Positions 34,400-45,384 of a stretch of 64,000 bases of DNA are shown one piece after another (the first letter of the stretch is position 1; the number at the start of each line of letters is the position of its first letter). A program made the translations under genes and the position numbers. Under the pieces are notes generated by a model that worked only from the letters and a program-made list of their open reading frames with translations, did no database searches and was not told the DNA's origin. Location: positions 1 to 64,000 of the forward strand of contig JAMPIV010004271.1 in assembly GCA_024509875.1 (NCBI GenBank), written 5' to 3'. The stretch is from Oreohelix idahoensis. Taxonomy: Eukaryota > Mollusca > Gastropoda > Stylommatophora > Oreohelicidae.

Positions 34400-37300
34400 T
34401 GGAGGCCGTAAGGAGGCAGCCCCTCCACCATGCAAAGGCACAACAGGCCAATCACCTGTTTGTCTTAAACTATGATTACGAGCAATACAAGAGAGAAAAC
34501 CGGACTGATTCTAAAGGCGACGAACTGGAACGGACTACGGACTACGACTTATGGAACTTGGAACACAAGAAGTATAAATGGGAAGGAAGAGGAGCTGGTG
34601 GAAGAGATGAGGAAATCAAAACTAGAAATCCTGGCTATAACGGAAACGAAGAAAAAGGACAAGGAGTCATGGATCTCGATGGCAACATGTTGCTCTACAG
34701 TGGTGTACCCATATCTGAAAGAGCTAAAGGGGGCGTGGGTTGCATTGTGGCCCAAAATCAAAAAGATAGTATCAAGGGATGGAACTTTGTCTCGGAGCGC
34801 ATTATGGTCGTAAAACTAAAAGAAGGAGAAACCATAGTCAACCTGGTCATAGTGTATGGGCCAAATGAGGATGAGAGAGCAGAGGTCAAGGAGGAATTCT
34901 TCGAGCTGCTTCAAAGGACAGTGGATGACTGCCTAGATGAAGTTATCATGCTCGGAGATTTTAATGCCAGAGTTGGAAATGACCATGCTAGATGGGGTGG
35001 AGTTATCGGAAGATATGGAGAAGATACTCTCAATGACAATGGAAAGCGACTCCTTAGATTCTTCAGTGAGCAGAATCTGATCATTACAAACACAAAGTTC
35101 CCCCATAAGCGCATACATGCATACACTAGATGTGAACCAACAAAGAATGAGAAGTCAGTGATCGACTATGCCATTGTTCGGAGAAGCTCATTCAGATATG
35201 TCCGAGATGCTAGACTCTGGAGGGGGCCAGAGATTGGAAGTGATCACTACCTGCTAACAATCAAAAGAACAACTGAAAGAGTTGCTCAGCCTAGGAACTG
35301 CCCAACATCACGCAAGAAATCAAGTAAACGAGCAGGAGAAATGAGCATTAGGACCTACAAGCTGAGAGAGCCAGAAATTAAGACCAGATATCAGGGGCTT
35401 ATTGCTACAGCAGTGAGCAACACAGAAGAACGACCTGATGACTTGGAAACCCTCTGGAATAAATTCAAGGATATCATAAAGACAGCTGCTGCAGAAGCGT
35501 GCGGTGAAGTCCGACTTGGGAACCAGAGAAAGAGGACACCTTGGTGGACAGAGGAAGTCAAAGAGAAAATAAGAGAGAAGAAAATGGCATGGAAACAATA
35601 CTTAGGAGCTAAAAACACAACAGGACAAATGGAAAAATATCGAGAATATGTGACACTCAGAACAGAAGCAAAGAACAAAGTGCTAGCAGCAAAACAGAAG
35701 TCCTGGGAAGAATTTGGAGAAAAGCTAGAAAAAGATGCACAAGAAAACCAGAAATTGTTCTATAAGACCCTAAAGAACATGAGGAAGGAAAAACAATGCC
35801 CTCTCAAATTTATAAAGGACAAGCAAGGCAAATTGCTTACTGCCCCGAAGGAAGTAATGGAAAGATGGAAAGAATATTTCTCAGAACTCCTGGATGGTGA
35901 GCATGGTGAAGCATCAGAAATGATAACCACTAGCACAGAAGAGAAAACCAATGATGGTGAAGATGACATAAAGATGGAAGAACTGAAGGCAGCACTGGAG
36001 AAAATCAAGATGGGCAAAGCAGAAGGGCATGATGGTATAACACCAGCAATGGTTAAGTACATGGGAGCATCAGGCGACCTATCACTCTTAAGGGTCCTAC
36101 AGGCAGCGTGGTGTGGTGCAACAAGACCATACCAAAGGATTGGGAGATTGCCATCATACGAGTAACACCAATTTTCAAAAAGGGTGACAATCGACAATGT
36201 GGAAACTACAGAGGCATATCCCTTCTCAGTGTCCCTGGTAAAATCTACTCTAGAATCCTAGAGCAGAGAATCCGATGCCTAGCTGAGCCACAATTGGATG
36301 AGGTCCAGTGCGGATTCCGAGCAAACCGAAGTACTCAAGACCTAATCTTCACACTCAGACAGCTGAGTGAAAAAGCCCTTGAGTATAAGAGTGAGATCCA
36401 TCTTTGTTTCATAGACCTGGAAAAGGCGTTTGACAGGGTCCCCTGGAGCAAACTTTGGGACTGTTTGGCAAGGAAGAATATTCCAGCACCTCTGATTCAT
36501 GCTATACAGAGCTTCTACAAGTCTTGCAGAAATTATGTGAGGACAGCAAACCATAAGTCAGAAGAGTTCAGGACCACCACTAGTGTAAGACAAGGTGATA
36601 TCCTATCACCTTACCTCTTCATACTCCTTATGGACGATGTCATCAAGGCATGTAAGGAGAGAACAAGAAAGTATTCAGTGGGGTACTGGAAGATGAGACA
36701 GGTCTATATTTCGGAGCTGGCATTTGCTGATGATGTTGCCCTGATTGCTAAATCAGAGGCACATCTCCAATCCAACCTGCAAGTCTGGAAGGAAGAGCTG
36801 GAGAAGAGAGGGATGGTCATAAGCAGCTCTAAAACAAAATCCATGGTGATATCACGAGAAGAAAGAAAACATCAGATTAAGTTGGGAGAACAGGTCCTGG
36901 AGCAGGTCGACCACTTTAAATATCTCGGAGCTATTATAGACCGAAAGGGAGGCATCAAAGAAGAGTTGGCCACTCGAAAAGCAGCGGCTGGGAGACTTTT
37001 TCAGGCCATAAATCGTGGATTCCTCAGCAAGAAAGAGGTTGGTAAGAAAACGAAGATGGCTGTATACCGCTCCACCTGTGTCCCGGTCTTGGCGTATGGA
37101 TGCGAGTCGTGGGCAGTGACTGCGGCCCACAGGGGCCAGGTCCAGGCCTCGGGGATGAGGTATCTGAGGAAGGTGGTTGGGGTGGCAAGAGGAGACATGG
37201 TCCGCAACCAGACGATACGTCAAGGCCTAAAATCCCACCCGCTGCAGACCCAAATAGAACAGTCCCAACTGAGATGGTTTGGCCATGTCTGCAGAATGGG

Positions 37301-37490
37301 AGAAGATCGGCTACCACGACAAGCATGGGAAACAAAGAGCCAGGGATCCAGACCTCCAGGACGACCCAGAGTCCGCTAGGAGGACAACATTGGACAATCT
37401 TTGGGGGACCGAGGGCTAGAGTGGAGCCAGGCCAGGAAGAAGACCGCTGATAGAATGGTCTGGCGCTCTCTCTTCCAAACCTCTACACCT
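34400..37490 (+). pseudogene. LINE ORF: APE endonuclease and reverse transcriptase, two frameshifts and one stop
   Basis: Encodes the enzyme that nicks target DNA and copies LINE RNA onto it. The APE-type endonuclease spans about 34550-35270: 'GTWNTRS' (metal-binding Asn), 'ILAITETKK' (catalytic Glu), 'VYGPNEDE', 'LGDFNARVGND' and 'GSDHYLLT' (catalytic Asp-His). A basic linker follows. The RT spans about 36100-37000: 'IFKKGDNRQCGNYRGISLL', 'FIDLEKAFDRVPW', 'SVRQGDILSPYLF' and the catalytic 'FADDVAL' at about 36724. The C-terminal part has 'LRWFGHVCRM' (37270-37300) and 'GRPRVR'. The frame changes near 34690 and near 36110, and TAG at 37377 replaces the TGG found in the copy at 38509-38844. 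With these three lesions this copy is not autonomous. Confidence 0.88.
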
Positions 37491-37510
37491 CACGGTAGAA
37501 GGGGAACGAC

Positions 37511-37535
37511 TAAGTAAGTAAGTAAGTAAGTAAGT
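37511..37535 (+). repeat. (AAGT)n LINE tail
   Basis: Six tandem taag/aagt units close the LINE immediately before the right target duplication. The same short tail ends the copy at 38844. Confidence 0.9.
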
Positions 37536-37549
37536 ACAACTAAAGATAA

Positions 37550-38493
37550 GTAAACAGAAGGAAATATCTCAAATTATAGCGCTGACATTGCTTAACACAT
37601 AAGCATAAATATTCACGCATGATAAAATTTTATTGTAGTAGAAAAATTTATTTTAGTGATATTTTCATATCAGGGTAATGCCAAATTTAATTACTTTAAA
37701 ATTACCCAGATTGATATGCAAAGGAATAATTAAGGAAAAACTATATAGAACGATAGAGAAAAATTGGCCGTTTAATTATCACTTTGGATAATTAAAATCG
37801 GTCCACTAATAATTATAATATAAAATATTTAAAATTAGTCAGATTATACAAGCGAGCTCAGAATCGCCTAAGTCAAAATTCCTAGAAAGACTTTTTGACT
37901 TTGCCTCCGATTGGGCGGATGTAGTTCTATAAATAGTAACAAGGTAGTACGATCTGGGCCATTCGATTCAAAAATCTGCACCGAGCTGACAGAAACTAAA
38001 AGACAGAACGACCAAGTCTTTGCCTTCTGATCTGAGAGCAGTTCTAGATCCCGTAGAAGGCCAGTTCAGCTTGTGTGTGTGTGAATATCTTTGCCTGAAT
38101 GACGAAAATGTGTATAGAGTTTGCAAATATGGCAACAAATTACGACAGTAAGTGTTAGTAGTGATTTAAATTGGTATTTTCTTCTGGAGTGACACACTGT
38201 TCAAAGATCATGTGATAAACGTACAGGAAAGGTTAGAATGAAGTAATCAATAGGTCACATGCTGTTTGGTACTTAACATGATTATCGTACGGAAGCCAAG
38301 CATGGACTAAGGACGCTAACATTGAATCAATAAAGAGAATGATCACATGGAACGGACTGTAGGCAAAGAAATTCTAGGTCTTATGCAACTTGTTAGCACA
38401 ATAACTGAAAAAGGGTAAGACTTGGTGTTGTTTGTGGGTGAGTGAATTGAGGCAGACTTCTACATGGAATGTGGTTGTCCTCTTATTCCAAGT
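37550..38493 (+). promoter_or_regulatory. Possible promoter and first exon, weakly supported
   Basis: A TATA box (tataaata, 37928-37935) in 'ttctataaatagtaac' is followed 220 bases later by a good splice donor (gaca/gtaagt, 38149). In between is a less AT-rich leader with an ATG at 38111 opening a short frame of 13 codons. This could be the start of a host gene or the LTR/leader of an unseen element. No downstream exon was found. Confidence 0.25.
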
Positions 38494-38508
38494 TATATCA
38501 CGAAATTA
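38494..38508. repeat. 15-bp target-site duplication (tatatcacgaaatta), left copy
   Basis: Repeated exactly at 38845-38859, directly after the AAGT tail of the small LINE copy. Confidence 0.92.
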
Positions 38509-38844
38509 AACCTCAGAAATGAGGTATCTGAGGAAGGTCAAGGCCTTAAATCCCAACCCCTGCAGACCCAAGTAGAACAGTCCCAACTAAGATGGTTTGG
38601 CCATGTCTGCAGAATGGGAGAAGATCGGCTACCACGACAAGCATGGAAAACAAAGAGCCAGGGATCCAGACCCCCAGGACGACCCAGAGTCCGCTGGGAG
38701 GACAACATTAGACAATCTTTGAAGGACCGAGGACTAGAATGAAACCAGGCCAGGAGGAAAACAGCCGATAGGATGGTCTGGCGCTCTCTCTCTCTTCCAA
38801 ACCTTTACACCTCACGGTAGAAGGGGAACGGCTAAGTAAGTAAG
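38509..38844 (+). repeat. 5'-truncated RTE-like LINE copy with 15-bp TSD
   Basis: 336 bp covering the last part of the LINE ORF ('EQSQLRWFGHVCRMGEDRL', then 'GRPRVRWEDN') and the tail. It lacks about 50 bases present at 37170-37220 of the longer copy. It keeps TGG where that copy has a stop. Confidence 0.92.
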
Positions 38845-38859
38845 TATATCACGAAATTA

Positions 38860-40044
38860 CCTCGTGGCTGCATTCACTTGAGAGGAAGTTTGTGGGAGAT
38901 GAGAGTTCCTTATATATCTGGAACCAGACCCCATCTTCTCAGTCAGGAGCTATAAAGTTTGTGGTCCTGACTTGTGTATATGAACAGCAGCAGCAACATT
39001 CTAAGATAAGTCCTTTATAAAGGCCAGTGTCAGTTTATCCAATCATTCACCCAAGAGTAATCAAACTAGGATTACAACCCTTTTTAGGATGAATAGATAA
39101 GACCATCAAAATAATAAAGAGAACTTACAGCATAGTAATAGCAGACGTTATCACTCATATGAACAGAAATTGTATGTGTAGTTATTCCAGTGAACACTCT
39201 ACAAAAATGGAACAGTTTTTCCAATATATTTATTTTGATGTGTAAATATCATTTTATTGCTTTTGAGTATTCCTGACCTGTAAAGATTGAGGTTCAGGAC
39301 AATTAAATAGTACATAAAAATTTCATACAGTCTTGCTTAATAATTTTATTAAAGTTAAAGTCTGTTGTGAAATTAATAACTGGTATATTAGATAAATTAC
39401 CCTAGACGTAGCCAAATAAAATAACACAGTTAATCATTTACCAAATTGGGATCTTAAGAGGTAGCAGTTAGGGACTCAGAGTACTACATCATCATCATCT
39501 TCTCTGAGAACTTACATAGCTTGACCCCACTTTGATGTCAATACACCCTTGCTCTTTTCAGAGAAGGGGGTATTACTTATAAGACCAGTCTCTTATCTGG
39601 CACTATCCTGGTATCCTCTGATACCTCTATTTGTCCAGGATAGCCTATAGTTTAGTAACATCAAAACCTCTTATGACAAGCATAAAGCCCTAAAAAGGAC
39701 TCGCCAGCTACTCCAACGCCCGAGCTAGTAGTCAAGTGATCCAAGAAAGGTTGTTGTTGTTTTGAAAAGGTGATGGGTGGAGAGCGGGCACTTAACAGCT
39801 GACCATTATTGCCTCTTCTCGTTCCATCTTGGTCTACCCTGTTCAACCTGAAAATTGGTTATACTGTAATTGGGGTATTTAGTGTCATTTTATTTACTAA
39901 TTTTGTATTAAGTTTAAATAACTATTGTCTTTTGCAGTTGCTGGTTTTAATTTATATTAGTATGTCATTCTATTTTCAGTTTTGTATTGTATATAGATAA
40001 CTACTGTCCTTTGCACTTGGTTTTAATTTGTATTAGTGTTTGAT
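38860..40044. other. Unassigned sequence
   Basis: No gene recognised. A short imperfect tandem duplication of about 60 bp lies at 39900-40030 ('gtcttttgcagttgctgg' and 'gtcctttgcacttgg'), and may belong to the 3' UTR of the reverse LINE that follows. Confidence 0.45.
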
Positions 40045-40531
40045 TTTTTTTTTTTTTAAATCTCGTTGTCTTTCCTTGTCCTATGCGTAGTTAATGGGTT
40101 TGCTAATTTTTCTGGTTTTATTTTTTTAATGATTTGTTAGTTTTTGTTGCTTAATTTCTATTTGGTTGAATGTCTTTTCTGAAATATCATTTTTGTTATT
40201 GTTGTTTGATATTGCCATTGTTACTAACCTTATATTTTTTTCCTTTGTTTTATGTATATATCGTTTAAGTATTGATTGGGCTTCCCCTGGGGCATCTATA
40301 CTTAACACCTTATCCCCTGTCATGTCTATATTGTTATTTCTAAAGAATGTTTTTAATTCTAGCCTCTGTTGATCATATTTTCTACAGTGGATTAGGTAGT
40401 GGTCTATGCCATTTTCTTCCTGACATTCTTGGCAGTGTGGTTCCTCTATCATGAAGTATGCTGCACCGAGACGGAGACGCAACAGTTTTTTGTTCGAGGG
40501 TACCTTTAGTTCTTCTCTGACCTGGCACGTC
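40045..40531 (-). pseudogene. C-terminus and 3' UTR of a reverse I/R1-type LINE (part 2 of 2)
   Basis: The minus-strand frame 40126-40482 and its upstream continuation encode the end of a LINE ORF2: 'LRLRLGAAYFMIEEPHCQEC' and a His/Cys cluster ('CQEENGIDHYLIHCRKYD'), followed by a Lys/Asn-rich tail. The T-run at 40047-40058 would be its poly(A)-like end. The RNase H half of the same reading direction lies on the other side of the LTR element, at 49111-49450. The LTR element inserted between them with a 5-bp duplication (acgtc). It is a different LINE family from 32166-32907, judging by the poor match of their C-termini. Confidence 0.7.
40527..40531. repeat. 5-bp target-site duplication acgtc, left copy
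   Basis: Repeated at 49111-49115 immediately after the 3' LTR. The sequence on both sides belongs to one reverse LINE. Confidence 0.88.
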
Positions 40532-43016
40532 TGTCACAGAGAGTTTATTGATCATAAATTGCCTATATCCTCTTCTTTTTCTTTCACCCGTATCCTCTAT
40601 TTTATTATCACTCTTTACCTTTTTCCTGTATTTTTCGCATCCATTCGTTTGCGAAAAATATTTTCTTCCCCATTCTCAACTTTACCCTTTTCTTTCTCAT
40701 ACTGGTAAACGCATTTATGACATAACGTGTCAGAGAGAGAGCGTTAAATGCATTCTATTGCATTAGGTGTCAGTGGACGAAACAGTGAATATATTCGTCT
40801 GGCCAGACATAGGAGCAGACATATGTCTACAGCATTCCCTGCACCAGACGAAATACTCTGTGAATATTCGCTTTCGCCAGACCTATAGGCGACAAATTTG
40901 TCTGCATTTTCACCTGCCACAACGGAGTTGCATCGGCTGAGCGCTCAGTGAGGCGCGATAGCCGACATCTCCTCGGCGCAGTTTGAGACATTTGTCTGGA
41001 AATCCCAGCTGACAAGGCACTCACTGTTGGCCTGGTCAGCGTGAGGTGTGAAAATGCACGAGTGTCAGTTCATGGTAGTCTTCTAGTTGATGTAATGTGT
41101 TTTAGACGGAAAGGGGAGATTATTTCGTTTGGCAAAATAAAGTGGGACCTTTTGTCTGGTAATAGATATAACCAGAATGTTAAACTTTATTTTCATTCAG
41201 TCCTCAAAATTCGCAGTAGACAGGTTGTTCGTGAATAGAATAAGCTGTATAGCGAAGCATTAGTTTGTTCGGAAATTTACCGAGCTCTAGACTTCAAATA
41301 AATATATCAGCGTATAATTCTAAAGTGTGCGATTACCTGTAGTTCTGTGTGTTGAGGTATATATTATAATAATTATCTTATATTCTGTGAAGTGTTTAAA
41401 GTGATAATCGCTTATTTCATATTTCACTAGTTAGATTTGGTGCAGAGTGCTTAATTATATAGTCTGTATTATTTTCTAGTGACGTGTTTCAGTGGAAAGC
41501 AGAATAAATTATAATTTCTAGCTTAAACAACAATGTAGCTATAATGAATTTAATTGAACTGCTAAATAATCAGACGGGAACAATTTTTCTAAACTAACTT
41601 ATAATGCTAGATGCCTCATGAGTGTTGACGGAATACGTATGTATTCCTAATTCATGAGGATTGATGATTTTAAATATATATAACTTATTGCACGGGAAGT
41701 TTTAAATGATAAGTCAAGCTGTACGCTTGCATTTTAAAAACGTAAGTTATATTGAGTACATAATATGTAACATATGTCATATGTGTTTTTTTCTTTATTC
41801 AGTGAATACTGGGGTAACCCAAACTTTGCCGGCGTTTTGTACAGAGACATACCTAATAAATGCTTATACTGGGCCTTTGAGCCAGTGCATATTTCTACAC
41901 TAACTCTAATGTACATGCTGCCTTGTGGTGAGAAAAATTACAGAAATCTAAAAACATTAACTTTCCGACATTATTTGACCAAGTGTGTGGTGAACCAAGA
42001 TTATCTGTTGAGAGAAGTTGTCCACCGGTCATCTTCCTAATTTAGGGAAACCTCGTGTTCTGACATTGTGTGCTCGTTTAAGCCTAATTCTTACCTCGTG
42101 AGTCAAGTGACACTAACTTTAGTCTGAAATAACTATCGCATGAAGCAGGCGCTCCCCGGATCCATTTTGATGAAACCAACAAACAAATCTGCAGAGCTGG
42201 GATCTGTTTCATTAAACGACAGTAACAGATAAAAAGTGTGTGAGTGTCCCAAAGTTTGCGCCAGACGGCGAACCACAGCACGATTGTAAGTATATCAGGG
42301 CCCTGATGAAAGAACCGAGTGAAAGTAGACTGAAGGATGTTCTTTGTTGAGTCACCCACGTTGTAACTTCCTTTATACAAGTTATTGCTAACAATATCTA
42401 CCCTTAGAATAAAGCAGAGTATCAAGTCTGTCCATACCTTAAAAGGGGGAAACCATAGACTCAATCATATGTATCTGTAACTCTTTGGGGTTATCACTTT
42501 CTTCTAACGGGACTGTGAGCTATATATCCAGGGGAGGACCATACAAACGGGTCTATCACTATTGTAGCATTCCTTGATTTTTATGACTATTTGTATATGC
42601 TTTTGATGTATTTTTATATGTTGTGACGTAAGTTTACTATGATAATTAAACTATACCTACATTTATTTCAGTGTGGTGGTCAGTTCGTTCCCATAATATC
42701 TATATAATCATTGTTATAGTTGTTCCCACGTCTGTGTGTCTAACTGTCGTAACTCGTATGTGCGGGCACGTGAGTGGATAGATATATATTAATATACCTA
42801 TTTTTTTTAGACTGTCTGACTCCTTTGGATCTGTTGTAGAAGATAGGCGGAAAGAGAGAGAGATTCTCGATTTCCGGGACAGCCTCTATAAATTTCTACC
42901 ATCTCACTCGTGGAACTCTATTTCTAATATCACATCTCACTGTGGCTATCACTCATTCTAACCTATTCAGAAGGGACCAACCCAAGTCTTAATTTCCCTA
43001 TCAAAAATCTACGACA
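40532..43016 (+). repeat. 5' LTR, 2,485 bp
   Basis: Begins TGTCACAGAGAG and ends ATCTACGACA. It is identical in layout to 46755-49110 except for 129 bases (41828-41956) that are missing there. Confidence 0.93.
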
Positions 43017-43018
43017 GA

Positions 43019-43050
43019 ATGGTGGCTCGTTTTTCCGGGAATTGAACTCT
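43019..43050 (+). promoter_or_regulatory. Probable primer-binding site
   Basis: 'atggtggctcgtttttccgg' starts three bases after the LTR, followed by 'gaattgaactct', which resembles the complement of a tRNA T-loop. The priming tRNA could not be assigned with confidence. Confidence 0.5.
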
Positions 43051-43554
43051 AGTCCTGAGCAAATACGAATATCAGCTCGTTTGCAGGATTAATTTTCTTT
43101 ATTCTGATATAGAGTAAGAGTGTGATGTCTTGTGAGTTTTGTACTTTTAAAAAATAATTTATCCCCTAGACGTATCGATCTGTTTATGGGCGTGCTGACC
43201 ACACAATTAATAATTGTTTTTATCCACAGCATTTTGAGCATTATACATTTGAGTTACAGGTTGATTTTGTGGGAATATATGTTAATGACTGATTTTGTAA
43301 TACTAAACGCTGATAAAGTTTGTGAGTGTATAACATTCACAGGGTTCTGAAGCAGGAAGGTGTTTGAACTAAGTTAAGGAGTGCGTTTCGTCGATTAATA
43401 GCAGCGATAGTTAGATACTGTACTATATCATAGGAGGAGGTATCCCAGGTTAAAGTATATCATCTTTTTGTTTGGTAATTTCTCGTAAGTGGCAGGAACC
43501 AGTGTATCCTCTTTCTTATCTGTTTCTCATCTACGTCTCAGTCACCTATTTACT

Positions 43555-45384
43555 ATGGCAGAGAGGGCGAAGCTTGGGCAGATCCTCAGATAGGAAGCAA
43601 AGGAAGAGGGATTACAAGGAGAAGAAGCGAAAGCGTTTGTCAACGAAGAACTTGAAGAATATGATGTGGAGCAGAAGGAAAAAGCGGCGGAGAGGAAAGC
43701 AGCCGAAGCTTTACAACAGAAGAAGATTGAGGAAGAAATGGAAATTCGCAGGATGCAGCATGAGAAGGAGAGGGAGGAGAGAGAGGAAAGAGAGAAGGAG
43801 AGACAGCATGAGGAAAGAGAGAAGGAGAGACAGCACGAGGAAAGAGAGAAGGAGAGACAGCATGAGTTGGCGCTCAAAGCTCTAGAAGTCCAAAGCCGTG
43901 GTGCTGCCTCTGCCTCCAGCAATGGAGAGTCTTCTCCTCATTCTTCCTTAACTGATCAATCTAACACACAATCTACTCATCTCACTGCTTTGTCTTTTCC
44001 GCTAGAATCTTTCCCTTGTCCTAATGAGAAGATTGACACGTATCTAGAAAAATTTGAGAAAATTGCAACTCTGTACGGTTTAGAGAGGTCGCGTTGGAAT
44101 ATGAAGCTTTCTCAGGCGTTGAAAAGCAGTGCGTATGATGTTTACGCCAAACTGGAAAGCAGCCAACAAGACAACTATGATGTGTTGAAGAAAGCGTTAC
44201 TGGAGCGCTTCGAAATGAATGCTCGCAAATTTTTGCAACTGTTTCGCAACAGCAGGAAGGAGAGCTCTGAAACTTTCCAGCAGTTTTCATCTCGTTTAAA
44301 GGGATACTTGACAAAGTGCCTTGAGCTTTCACAGCTCCCCTCTACCTATGAAGGTCTTGAGGAATTTGTTTTAACCGAACAAATAAAGAACACTTTGTCT
44401 GCTGATACCCGGAGATGTCTAGCTGAGCACGGTGCAGAAAAGCTTGAAGACATCTTGGAAAAGTCTGAGCGATATCACAATGCGCTGGCTGAACTACCGG
44501 CCTCAAAACGTAAACCGACAGAAGAGCATTTTCGAAAAAATAATCTAGACCAATCTTCTCATGCTTCTCATGCTTCTAATCTGAATAACCACAGAGAAAC
44601 TGGACCTCAAAACCCCCCTCCTGAAAAGTCTAAGTTCTACAAACCAAAGTACCCCAACCACAGTAAACAGTCTGATCAACCCGACCGCACTACATGGCAG
44701 CGCAGTCAGAAAGGACAAGGTGTCAAAGGGAGAACCCCTGAGCACGGGACATATGATCAGACCGAGCACACCGAGCCTAAACGCATCGGATGTTTGCTAA
44801 CAGTCTCGCAAGGCGGAATTATTGACAGTGATTCCCAACCTGTTGGGGATAGACCCTCAACGCGAGGTACTGTTATTTTGAACGGTTCTCAAACTTCTTG
44901 TTTATTTGACACGGGGCTTTCTTATGATTGCATTGTTGCCAGGCACCTGGTTAAACCCGGTCAAGAGACAGGAGAGACCGTCGAACTTTGTGGAGTCTCT
45001 AAGAGTGATGCACCTACAGCGCTTCCCATCGCATTGGTGGAGATCCACTCTGATTTTGTCAGAGGCGTGATCAAAGCGGCTGTTATGGATGACCCCATCT
45101 ACCCAGTCATACTTGGCGGTAGATACGTGTCTATTGGGAAACCGGAAGAGCCGATTGTGGCAGCAGTAACTACAAGAGGGCAAACCAAGAAGGAACGGGA
45201 GCCTGCGCCTAATTTGTTACCTATGGAACTTAAAGAAGCGCAACAAAAGGCCTTACTTTGGCACCCTGCTTTAGGAAACTGCCCATGGCTAAGGAACCCA
45301 GACAGCACGGGGACATTTTTTCTAAGGATGGCGTACTTTATCGCAGAACGGGCAAGCCTGACCAAGGTTACAATCAGCTCCTAG
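43555..45384 (+). pseudogene. gag-protease polyprotein with premature TAG at codon 13
   Basis: The ATG at 43555 ('MAERAKLGQILR') parallels the gag start of the element at 25340. TAG at 43591-43593 interrupts, and the same frame then stays open for almost 600 codons. Order: a Glu/Arg coiled-coil region with three 'EREKERQHE' repeats (43790-43865); a capsid-like region (44030-44500, 'YGLERSRWNMKLSQALK', 'FQQFSSRLKGYL'); a Pro/Asn/Lys-rich linker (44510-44760) without an evident CCHC knuckle; and a retroviral-type aspartic protease (about 44860-45140) with 'SCLFDTGLSYDCIV' as the active-site loop and 'YPVILGGRYV' near its end. The frame then drifts at about 45275. It forms and matures the particle. 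Without suppression of the early stop only 12 residues would be made from this ATG. Confidence 0.85.

Larger units (their letters stand above)
34347..37535 (+). mobile_element. Near full-length RTE-like LINE
   Basis: A 3,189-bp insertion with a perfect 14-bp duplication, a very short leader, a single endonuclease-RT open frame, no RNase H, and a tetranucleotide (AAGT)n tail. Size and layout fit the RTE group. At least six other fragments of the family lie in the window: 1-630, 13226-14095, 19030-19960, 31448-33009, 38509-38844 and 49451-49625. Confidence 0.85.

Noticed and set aside
36852..37335. Several minus-strand frames over the LINE C-terminus
   Set aside because: Antisense to a clearly coding LINE region with RT and C-terminal motifs.
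42084..42464. 126-codon antisense frame in the LTR of the second Gmr1-like element, repeated at 48178-48558
   Set aside because: The two LTRs are about 99% identical, so its presence in both says nothing about function; no domain recognised.
43472..43922. Basic 137-codon + frame and serine-rich 126-codon minus frame
   Set aside because: Both are shadows of the gag coiled-coil region in the frame starting at 43555.
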